Of a stretch of 10,138 bases of DNA, positions 1 through 5,538 are shown one piece after another (position 1 is the stretch's first letter; the number at the start of each line of letters is the position of its first letter). The notes beneath the pieces were generated by a model. It saw only the letters and a list, made by a program, of their open reading frames with translations, did no database searches and was not told where the DNA came from. The translations under genes and the position numbers were made by a program. The DNA is from an uncultured Clostridia bacterium (GTDB lineage Bacteria; Bacillota; Clostridia; Christensenellales; UBA1242). The stretch is taken from assembly GCA_946487985.1 (NCBI GenBank), contig CAMLUY010000026.1, positions 1 through 10,138 of the forward strand, in the 5' to 3' direction.

Positions 1-1814
1 CTTGCGATAAATGCCGCGCTGAGTGCCCACTGCGCCGCCGTAGCCGCTGTTGTTGCAACCGTAACCGCGCCAGTAGCGATGGCAGATGCAGCCATACCGA
101 TTTTGTTGGCAGCCATCACAGCAGTATTTTTGACCCATGCAGCACTGGATACTGCCAGAGCAGTAGTTTGTCCTGCGAGCCAGGCCGCGCCGGCGGCTGC
201 CCTATGCGCTAACAGCGTGGTTTTATTGGCTGCTGTTGCCGCTGTATTTTTGACCCATGCTGCCGTAGACTTAGCCAGAACAACTGCCTGACCGGCAAGC
301 CAGGTAACACCGCCCACAGCTTTGTGCGCGATTAGGCTTGCACGGTTTGCCGTTGCCGCTGCTGTATTTTTGATCCATGAAGCGGTTGAGGTAGCAAGCG
401 CTACGGCCTTGGTACGTAGCGGTCCAGTGACTGCGATTACAGTCTGGGTAAATAGCTTCAGGTCATTGACTGCTCGCGCCACATTGCCAGCAAACTCCAG
501 AACTTTGATGCCTGCGAATGTAATACCCAATGCTTTGAGTATGCCAATTACAGTGTCGCCATTTTGACCGAGCCATGTCAGCGCGCTACTTGCCTTATCA
601 ACCGCATTGCTAAAGACCACGCCGACCTTTTCAGCGACGGCATCGATCGATCCATCGGCTTGCCATTTGCTGATTTTGTCAGATAATGTAGCAACAGCAT
701 CAGTAGCTTTACCTTTGATCGAGTCGTAAAATGTGATACCAGCGCCCTCAACGGCTGACTTGAGCAATGTCAGCTGCCCGCTGAGGTTATTGTTCATCGT
801 GTCAGCCATTTGCTGTGCAGTACCGTCCGAATTGGCAATCGCTTGCGTCAGATTATTAAAATCTGTATCACTGGCATTGACGATTGCAAGCAGACCGCTC
901 ATGGCCTCCTTGCCAGCAATACCAGCGGCATACTCCGCTTTTTGCGCATCTGTCAATCCGGAAAACTTCTGCCGCAAATCAACCATAAGCGCCGACAACG
1001 GTTTGACGTTGCCCTGAGCATCGGTCAGAGAGACACCGACCGTTTCCATGTATCCGGCGACTTGATCGCTGGGCTTTGCCAGATTGGTCAGCGCACCACG
1101 CAGTGCGGTGCCCGCTTTTTCACCCTTGATGCCTGCGTTGGCCATCAGGCCAATCGCGACAGCGGTATCCTCAATGCTGTATCCCAGTGCGCCAGCAACA
1201 GGGGCGACATACTGAAATGTATTGCCCATGAGAGACACGTTGGTGTTAGAACTTGAGGAGGCTTTTGCCAACACGTCAGCAAAATGTGCGGAGTCACTGG
1301 CCTTGAGACCAAAGGCAGTCAGGGCATCGGTTACAATATCTGATACCTCAGCCAGATCCTCACCGGACGCTGCGGCCAAATTCATAATGCCAGGCAGACC
1401 ACTGATCATCTGGTCAGACTTCCACCCAGCCATCGCCATGTATTCCAACGCCTGTGCACTTTCGGTCGCAGAAAACTTGGTTTTCGCGCCCATCTCTTTA
1501 GCCTTGGCCGTTAATGCCTCAACCTCGGATGCCGTTGCACCGCTAATCGCCTGTACTTTAGACATCTGCGCCTCAAAGTCCATTCCGGACTTGACTGAAA
1601 AGGCTGCAAATGCACCGATGGCAGCGACGCCCAGCGCGCCGAGCTTTTTTGCTGTATCGGTTACTGCCTTGCTGGCTTTATTTTTAAAGCTGATGACCTC
1701 ACGTGTCGCGGTGCGCATCTCGCGTGTCACGCCCTGGGTGTTGCGTGCTGCGGCGAGTAGACCCTTGGACATGTTGTCCTGCAAGTTTAGGATGGTCTGG
1801 ATGACTTTAGCCAT
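1..1814 (-). CDS. Tail tape measure protein, TP901 family (C-terminus cut by window edge)
   Basis: This protein sets tail length and sits inside the tail tube during assembly; in many phages it later enters the host envelope. About 604 codons are visible, open to the left edge with no stop. The N-terminus begins MAKVIQTILNLQDNMSKG, followed by a basic/polar stretch and a short hydrophobic segment (LGALGVAAIGAFAAF, about residues 60-75). The conserved TP901-type core follows at about residues 75-220, with recognisable pieces such as ALEYMAMAGWKSDQM, DALTAFGL and GLMANAGIKGEKAGTALRGAL. The last part is alanine-rich and contains 40-residue tandem repeats beginning W(I/V)KNTA. The ATG at 1814 lies 12 nt after an AGGAGG (1827-1832), slightly long spacing, and overlaps the end of the chaperone frameshift frame by 8 nt. 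That overlap suggests translational coupling. Family assignment is by recognised motifs and position after the tube and chaperone genes. Confidence 0.93.
   Translation of the reverse strand, partial: MAKVIQTILNLQDNMSKGLLAAARNTQGVTREMRTATREVISFKNKASKAVTDTAKKLGALGVAAIGAFAAFSVKSGMDFEAQMSKVQAISGATASEVEALTAKAKEMGAKTKFSATESAQALEYMAMAGWKSDQMISGLPGIMNLAAASGEDLAEVSDIVTDALTAFGLKASDSAHFADVLAKASSSSNTNVSLMGNTFQYVAPVAGALGYSIEDTAVAIGLMANAGIKGEKAGTALRGALTNLAKPSDQVAGYMETVGVSLTDAQGNVKPLSALMVDLRQKFSGLTDAQKAEYAAGIAGKEAMSGLLAIVNASDTDFNNLTQAIANSDGTAQQMADTMNNNLSGQLTLLKSAVEGAGITFYDSIKGKATDAVATLSDKISKWQADGSIDAVAEKVGVVFSNAVDKASSALTWLGQNGDTVIGILKALGITFAGIKVLEFAGNVARAVNDLKLFTQTVIAVTGPLRTKAVALATSTASWIKNTAAATANRASLIAHKAVGGVTWLAGQAVVLAKSTAAWVKNTAATAANKTTLLAHRAAAGAAWLAGQTTALAVSSAAWVKNTAVMAANKIGMAASAIATGAVTVATTAATAAQWALSAAFIA
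18..420 (-). repeat. 120-bp tandem repeats inside the tape measure gene
   Basis: The plus-strand string gtatttttgacccatgc (or close variants) recurs at about 125, 245 and 365, an exact 120-bp period. On the coding strand this gives 40-residue units starting at tryptophan codons at 377, 257 and 137: WIKNTAAATANR, WVKNTAATAANK and WVKNTAVMAANK. Each of the first two continues into a segment like (V/A)xWLAGQ. The two complete units are 258-377 and 138-257. A third unit (137 downward) keeps its first dozen residues and then diverges, although a tryptophan recurs near position 29. The residues just before 377 match the end of a unit, so the array extends somewhat further upstream in the gene. Repeats of this kind are common in tape measure proteins, which are largely helical rods. 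Confidence 0.85.
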
Positions 1815-2444
1815 AGAGCTTATCTGCCTCCTTTGCTGCGTCCGGGGACAGCGCTGCAATCACTGCATTGTGGGTCATAGCAAATGTCTCCTTGTAATAG
1901 ATCTCGCGTGCTGCCTGCAAAAACGCCTGCTCGGTCGGAGACGCGCCGAGCACATAGGTAGGGGGGAGACCACGCGGCGCATAGAATGCCGCGAGGCTCA
2001 TCAACCAGTCACGCGCGATTAGTTTTTTGCTGGGTTCTCAGGGGCTACGTCATCGCCCTCGTCAGACTCAAGATCGTCAGATTGATCTGGGATAAATCCG
2101 AGGAAGCGGAACAGATCACCGCCCATCGTGTCGCGGGTGGGAATATCAAACAGCGCTGGGATGGTATCCATCGGATCCTTGACACCAATCGCCTCGTGTA
2201 GCTTGGGATCCTGGAGCTGATCGCAGCAGTGATATAGACCATCATCTACAATGTCCAGAATATCACCTGTGCCACCGCGTGCGGCTTGGAACCGTGCATA
2301 CAGATCCATCATCTTGCTCTCAGACGGCTTGCGACATAGCAAATAATCCTCTGTGCCAGGTACTGGAATCTTGCCGACCTTGAGTCGGTCAGCCTCACGC
2401 TGGGCGCGTTTTGCAACCAGCGTATCAAAACTGATTTGTGCCAT
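1807..2444 (-). CDS. Predicted -1 frameshift product of tail assembly chaperone (G-T-type fusion)
   Basis: If ribosomes slip back one base on the A_AAA_AAC heptamer (2022-2028), translation bypasses the TAA at 2019-2021. It then reads 71 more codons from 2022 to the TAA at 1807-1809, giving a protein of about 212 residues. The extension starts LIARDWLMSLAAFYAPRG and contains AREIYYKETFAMTHNAV, an ordinary amphipathic protein-like composition. By analogy with lambda G and GT, the fusion would bind tape measure through the shared part and recruit tube subunits through the extension. The extension has no convincing start of its own: its TTG at 2004 and ATG at 2001 lack a Shine-Dalgarno. It ends overlapping the tape measure start by 8 nt. 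The slippery site and open frame are seen directly; frameshifting itself is inferred. Confidence 0.75.
1970..1996 (-). promoter_or_regulatory. GC-rich hairpin downstream of the slippery site, possible frameshift stimulator
   Basis: On the coding strand CGCGGC (1993-1988) pairs perfectly with GCCGCG (1978-1973) around a 9-nt loop. Beyond a T-T mismatch, two further C-G pairs extend the stem to 1996/1970. An alternative pairing of GCAT with ATGC inside the loop is also possible. The stem begins about 25 nt after the heptamer, longer than the usual 5-9 nt for classical stimulators, so a role in frameshifting is uncertain. There is no T-run after it, so it does not look like a terminator. Confidence 0.35.
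2019..2444 (-). CDS. Tail assembly chaperone, XkdN-like (zero-frame product)
   Basis: This 141-residue protein lies between the tail tube and tape measure genes, the standard place of the tail assembly chaperone. It starts MAQISFDTLVAKRAQREADR and ends in a very acidic, disordered-looking tail (DQSDDLESDEGDDVAPENPAKN region, about residues 120-141). Features such as PGTEDYLLCRKPSESKMMDL resemble XkdN-type proteins of PBSX-like elements, though I assign this mainly from position, size and gene order. Chaperones of this class coat the tape measure protein until tube subunits polymerise, and are absent from the finished virion. The ATG at 2444 lies 7 nt after AGGAGG (2452-2457), which itself begins within the TAA of the tube gene. 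The 3' end holds a -1 slippery heptamer, so a minority longer product is expected. Confidence 0.85.
   Translation of the reverse strand: MAQISFDTLVAKRAQREADRLKVGKIPVPGTEDYLLCRKPSESKMMDLYARFQAARGGTGDILDIVDDGLYHCCDQLQDPKLHEAIGVKDPMDTIPALFDIPTRDTMGGDLFRFLGFIPDQSDDLESDEGDDVAPENPAKN
2022..2028 (-). promoter_or_regulatory. A_AAA_AAC slippery heptamer (-1 programmed frameshift site)
   Basis: The zero frame reads GCA AAA AAC TAA, so the heptamer AAAAAAC is in the X XXY YYZ phase required for tandem -1 slippage and lies immediately before the chaperone stop. After slippage both tRNAs re-pair on AAA codons. Reading then continues CTA ATC GCG in the frame that is open to 1807. The phase, the adjacent stop and the open downstream frame all agree. 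Confidence 0.8.
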
Positions 2445-2456
2445 GGGTTATCCTCC

Positions 2457-2906
2457 TTAGTATTCGATGACTTCCAAGAATTCAAATGCCGAGAATTTAT
2501 AGGGGATACTCTCGGTAATGATAGATTTCTTCTCGAAATTCGCAATATTTGCTTCGGTAAAGGTCACTAGACCGATACGACAGCGCTCGCGCTTGCCTGT
2601 GGATGGGTTTTCTAACAGTGTGATGATCTCGCATTCAGGGAAATCGCCCGACAGCATCGCCTGCACAACCTCATGCGCGATCTCGGTATCGACCTTCAGG
2701 TATTCGAGTGTGCCCTCGCCCGACCAACCGTTATAGATGGAGTAGGTTGCAGGATCACCGCAGACGTTCACCTCCTCAAAATCACCGGTCATTTTGTTCT
2801 CGATCTTTTGGACGGTGGCGAGCTCTTTGCCTTTCCACCAGACATGACCGTGCGATCCGCGCAGGATGCGGTTGATCGCCTGCTGCGTCAACTTATTTTT
2901 TGTCAT
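2457..2906 (-). CDS. Phage tail tube (core) protein, XkdM-like
   Basis: The protein has 149 residues, the usual size for the PBSX XkdM tail-tube family. It polymerises as stacked hexameric rings into the inner tube of a contractile tail, the channel for DNA. Typical features are the N-terminal basic helix (MTKNKLTQQAINRILRGSHG), a short motif VWWKGKELATVQKIE, the loop CGDPATYSIYNGWSGEGTLE and a beta-rich C-terminal half ending PYKFSAFEFLEVIEY. It follows the sheath directly, with a 14-nt gap, as expected for myophages. The ATG at 2906 lies 9 nt after AGGAGG (2916-2921), whose first base is shared with the sheath TAA to give TAAGGAGG, so translation is probably coupled. The family call is firm from sequence pattern and context; structure was not modelled. 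Confidence 0.92.
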   Translation of the reverse strand: MTKNKLTQQAINRILRGSHGHVWWKGKELATVQKIENKMTGDFEEVNVCGDPATYSIYNGWSGEGTLEYLKVDTEIAHEVVQAMLSGDFPECEIITLLENPSTGKRERCRIGLVTFTEANIANFEKKSIITESIPYKFSAFEFLEVIEY

Positions 2907-2920
2907 AGGGCTTGTCCTCC

Positions 2921-4015
2921 TTATGCCATGTTGACCGTAAACTTGAGATTTTCCATGCTGCCGAGGATCTTAATGTCGGCTAGGATAAAGACCGACCGCT
3001 TAAAGGTCATCTTTTTGATCTTGTCGGCATCCCAATCGGCAGCCTCGTCCTTGCCGGTGCCGAGCCATGCGGAGCGCTGCGCCTCAACGTCAATATCTGC
3101 CAGATTGTCATATTCCCGGTCGAGCACATCGCTTCCTGGTTGTGCCAGCTCACGGAAGTAGGCGTTGACCGATGCGATAAACAGCATTTGATTGTCCAGA
3201 TTATTGCGGTAGTTACCTAAGTAGACATCACGGAACACCGTGCGGATGTCGTCTGCAATGAGGTTCATCGCCTCGACGGTCTCGATCCATTGCATATCCT
3301 CGGTCGAAGTTGTGCCGTTGGTCGTGGTCAGACTGTTGCAGCCCGACAAAATACGCACTTCATCAACGTCCGCATTGTACAGCACAAGTTTTCCAGCCTT
3401 GACTGCTGCCTCGTTATCCTCGGTCTCCAAGGCATACACAAGGTTAGAGCATAGATAATTGGTCGCGCCGCGCTTGATGTTGCAGCTGGCCAGGATGCCG
3501 ATTAGGCTGGCCACATACCAGTCGCCAGTCTTTTCACCGCGCGCGTCTGCAAACGTGACCTTGGGGCTTGTAAAGTTGACGATCTGCTTATTATCCGGTG
3601 CCGCGCCATTATAGACAACAGCACGGTAATAGATCTGCCGCTGCTCTTTAGCCTTGATCCAGCTTACCAGCGCTGCCGCGTCCTCGGTCTTGGCGTTTGC
3701 CACGCCGATCCAGCCGGTTTTTACGTTGCGCTCGATGACGGACAGCGCATCCGCAAGTGTGCCCTCTGTACCGATGCGCACCACATAGGTCATGTACGGC
3801 GCAAAGGTCAGCACATCGCGGATCTGTTGGAGGTTATCCGACGTATACAGCGCGCTGTCCGCGTCAGCCTCAGGGATGCTGGTATATTTTTTGATGTCAA
3901 ACTCCTCGTTGGTGTCATCACGGATAATGAGCGTGGCAATGCCGCGTTCGCTGCGCGCAATCAGGCTGGTCGCGCGTTGGATAAACTCCACAAGAATGCT
4001 GGGGATAGATGCCAT
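2921..4015 (-). CDS. Contractile tail sheath protein, XkdK-like
   Basis: The 364-residue sheath subunit forms the contractile outer cylinder around the tube, so this phage is a myovirus morphotype. It opens MASIPSILVEFIQRATSLIARSERGIA, reflecting the family's N-terminal arm and the usual (S/T)xIxRSERG(I/T)A-type stretch. Other recognisable parts are ADALSVIERNVKTGWIGV, then GDWYVASLIGILASCNIKRGATN around residues 165-190, and the conserved C-terminal region VEAMNLIADDIRTVFRDVYLGNYRNNLDNQ followed by a beta-handshake-like end (FILADIKILGSMENLKFTVNMA). It is shorter than the roughly 460-residue B. subtilis XkdK and closer to the compact sheaths of clostridial phages, so the outer insertion domains are probably small. 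The ATG at 4015 lies 9 nt after AGGAGG (4025-4030), and the gap to the preceding gene is 17 nt. Confidence 0.94.
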   Translation of the reverse strand: MASIPSILVEFIQRATSLIARSERGIATLIIRDDTNEEFDIKKYTSIPEADADSALYTSDNLQQIRDVLTFAPYMTYVVRIGTEGTLADALSVIERNVKTGWIGVANAKTEDAAALVSWIKAKEQRQIYYRAVVYNGAAPDNKQIVNFTSPKVTFADARGEKTGDWYVASLIGILASCNIKRGATNYLCSNLVYALETEDNEAAVKAGKLVLYNADVDEVRILSGCNSLTTTNGTTSTEDMQWIETVEAMNLIADDIRTVFRDVYLGNYRNNLDNQMLFIASVNAYFRELAQPGSDVLDREYDNLADIDVEAQRSAWLGTGKDEAADWDADKIKKMTFKRSVFILADIKILGSMENLKFTVNMA

Positions 4016-4032
4016 AATGCGTGTCCTCCTTG

Positions 4033-4479
4033 TCAGGTGTTGATTGTGACGCTGAGATCCCCCATGGGATCATTGTCGTCATGGCTGGGATGTTCCTCCA
4101 GCCAATCATATTGGATTGTGCCGATTAGCACGCCGTCGGTCTGGTCAAAATCAATGCCATCCTCGCTATAAATCTCAAAGGTACCGACCATCAGGCTATC
4201 ATGTAGCGCACCACGCAAAGCATCTTGCATTGCATAGTGGGCATTACGCCACTTGTGCGAGTCCGGGGCAAAGTAATATATGCGCGCAGTTAAGGCGCGC
4301 GCGTCCATATGGGTCGTGTCCCGGTTTGCTTGGTCATTTGATAACTCGATTTTGATAGATGGTCGCACGATCGGCTCGGTGAGATCGCCAGCAATCACTG
4401 GCGCTGTGATATCAGCGTCGGCGCACGCCTGTTCAACTGTCTCGCGAAGGGCGACATAAATGTCAGTAATACCGATCAA
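4033..4479 (-). CDS. Tail terminator / neck protein (TTG start), DUF6838-like
   Basis: This 148-residue protein lies between the gp10-like gene and the sheath, the position of the tail terminator that caps the tube and joins it to the head. It starts (M)IGITDIYVALRETVEQ and includes RPSIKIELSNDQAN and ARIYYFAPDSHKW, then a GTFEIYSEDGIDFDQTDGVLIGTIQYDW region. This pattern matches the small alpha/beta terminator proteins of PBSX-like phages. I chose the TTG at 4479-4477 because it follows GGGAGGT (4486-4492) by 6-7 nt. It also overlaps the upstream TGA as TTGA, a typical coupled junction. An upstream non-ATG start near 4521 would lie before that ribosome binding site and is unlikely. The acidic, histidine-containing C-terminus (EEHPSHDDNDPMGD) may be flexible. 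The terminator role rests on context and general resemblance. Confidence 0.78.
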   Translation of the reverse strand: MIGITDIYVALRETVEQACADADITAPVIAGDLTEPIVRPSIKIELSNDQANRDTTHMDARALTARIYYFAPDSHKWRNAHYAMQDALRGALHDSLMVGTFEIYSEDGIDFDQTDGVLIGTIQYDWLEEHPSHDDNDPMGDLSVTINT

Positions 4480-4901
4480 GACTCTACCTCCCGTGCAACC
4501 TCGTCCAGAAAGTCCTCGCACGCCCGCTCGAAAGTAGGCTGGTAAGCCTTGCGTGCATCTTCAAAGACGTGTTTTCCGGGCTGGAAGCCCGCGTCATAGC
4601 CATGCGACACAACACGGTGTCCGCTCTCAATCAGGTGAGCATGAGGCGCAGCTGAGTAGACGCGGATGGCATGGGTATTATCGCTACGGTAGGTATATAC
4701 CTTGCCGCGCTTGATGCTCTTGAGGTAGTTGCCGGTCTTTTTCTTGACCCGCTGCTTGGCAAAGCTGCTCGTCTTGGCCTTGAGTCGGGTGCCCTGAGTC
4801 TGCATTAAGCGTTTGGCTTTTTGCGGGGCATTTCGGGCAGCACGCCCAAGCTCATCGGCGAATGCGGATAACTCGGACACATCTAGGCCATCACGCGCCA
4901 T
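4476..4901 (-). CDS. HK97 gp10-like neck / tail-completion protein
   Basis: The protein has 141 residues, is strongly basic in its first half and matches the HK97 gp10 family pattern. It begins with an N-terminal helix (MARDGLDVSELSAFADELGR), followed by a lysine-rich segment RVKKKTGNYLKSIKRGKVY at about residues 51-70. Then comes the characteristic AAPHAHLIESGHRVV motif (compare the family's 'ya..vEfGt' stretch). It closes with an amphipathic helix of the type AYQPTFERACEDFLDEVAREVES. Members act at the head-tail junction or in tail completion. The ATG at 4901 lies 9 nt after GGAGG (4911-4915) and overlaps the upstream gene by 11 nt. The gene overlaps the downstream terminator start by 4 nt, so the neck genes form a tightly coupled block. 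Confidence 0.88.
   Translation of the reverse strand: MARDGLDVSELSAFADELGRAARNAPQKAKRLMQTQGTRLKAKTSSFAKQRVKKKTGNYLKSIKRGKVYTYRSDNTHAIRVYSAAPHAHLIESGHRVVSHGYDAGFQPGKHVFEDARKAYQPTFERACEDFLDEVAREVES
4484..4492 (-). promoter_or_regulatory. Ribosome binding site that decides the TTG start at 4479
   Basis: The coding strand reads GGGAGGTAG at 4492-4484, followed by AGTC-like spacing to TTG at 4479. No ATG or GTG sits at a suitable distance, so the strong Shine-Dalgarno fixes the unusual start. It lies inside the end of the gp10-like gene. Confidence 0.8.
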
Positions 4902-5250
4902 CGTCGGTCACCTCCACAGGGGTGGTCTGCATCATGCAGATCAGCTCTACACGATCGGGGTGTTTGTAGTGTGGTCGCCAGTATTCTACGTTGTACCGGT
5001 GCCCCTTGTAGATTAGGTACATATCTTCGGCAGGGTGGGGAAGCGCATTTGCTCGTATCGTAATGGTGTGCTTGAGTTGCGCTTGCGTCATGTCTCCTGG
5101 CTGAGTGGCGATTGTACCGCCTGTCGGCACAATTTTTGCCCAGACCTGCCCCTGGGGGATATAGTCAAAATCTGTATCCCCCAGCGCGGTTATCACCTGC
5201 TGTCGCGCGTACAGCATCACACGGCAGTTTAAGTCATTGGTCAGACTCAT
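4891..5250 (-). CDS. Head closure / head-tail joining protein
   Basis: The protein has 119 residues from the ATG at 5250, which follows GGAGGTGCACG (GGAGG at 5257-5261). It resembles the phage head-tail joining (adaptor) family: a small beta-barrel with an ending of the type MYLIYKGHRYNVEYWRPHYKHPDRVELICMM, where family members show a conserved 'G..Y.I......D......l.l.c' pattern. The N-terminal part MSLTNDLNCRVMLYARQQ and the strand GQVWAKIVPTGG also fit. It would plug the portal/connector channel after packaging and give the tail a docking surface. It overlaps the gp6-like connector gene by 17 nt and the gp10-like gene by 11 nt. A start at 5283 is possible but lacks a ribosome binding site and would lengthen the overlap. 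Confidence 0.85.
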   Translation of the reverse strand: MSLTNDLNCRVMLYARQQVITALGDTDFDYIPQGQVWAKIVPTGGTIATQPGDMTQAQLKHTITIRANALPHPAEDMYLIYKGHRYNVEYWRPHYKHPDRVELICMMQTTPVEVTDDGA

Positions 5251-5536
5251 CGTGCACCTCCGGGAATTGGCTGCATAGTGCAATGTGATTGAGCAGCAGG
5301 GTCAATGTATACGGAATCTCGGTCGTATCGCTGCCGGTCGGCGTGCGGTTGTCATACCAATGCGCGGCAAGCATCATGACCGCAATGTCGTACAGCTCGC
5401 CGCCGGTCGGGGGGCGCGCCTTACCGGTTGCGCCGACAATGTACTGTTCGCTGGAAGTAATCAGCGCTTCCAGCGTGGCAGCGTCATCCTGCACGTCAAT
5501 GCGTGCATAGTTGCAAAAGTTTTCAAGTGTGACCAT
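5234..5536 (-). CDS. Head-tail connector protein, HK97 gp6-like
   Basis: This 100-residue, mainly helical protein directly follows the capsid gene, as gp6-type connectors do. Recognisable parts are MVTLENFCNYARID, then AATLEALITSSEQYIVGATG, and AVMMLAAHWYDNRTPTG at about residues 52-68, the helix and loop conserved in this family ('a.l.l.ahwy.nR...g'). Twelve or so copies would form a ring under the portal. The ATG at 5536 begins 2 nt after the capsid stop and, unlike its neighbours, has no good AGGAGG; only a weak AAAGG lies about 14 nt upstream. Translation therefore probably depends on reinitiation after the capsid gene. Confidence 0.88.
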   Translation of the reverse strand: MVTLENFCNYARIDVQDDAATLEALITSSEQYIVGATGKARPPTGGELYDIAVMMLAAHWYDNRTPTGSDTTEIPYTLTLLLNHIALCSQFPEVHDESDQ

Positions 5537-5538
5537 AA

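Noticed and set aside
18..420. 120-bp repeats as a CRISPR or regulatory array
   Set aside because: The units are in-frame multiples of three, are continuously coding, have no spacer structure, and are typical of tape measure proteins.
1970..1996. Hairpin as a transcription terminator
   Set aside because: No U-run follows on the coding strand and the stem lies inside an open frame upstream of the tape measure gene, which must be transcribed.
1807..2004. Independent small gene of 65 codons between chaperone and tape measure
   Set aside because: Its TTG/ATG starts (2004, 2001) have no Shine-Dalgarno, whereas the slippery heptamer lies in the exact phase to enter this frame. It is better explained as the frameshift extension.
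1222..2022. Plus-strand open frame of 266 codons opposite the tape measure and chaperone genes
   Set aside because: It is antisense to well-supported genes, has no ribosome binding site or recognisable domain, and its low-complexity composition mirrors the opposite strand's codon bias.
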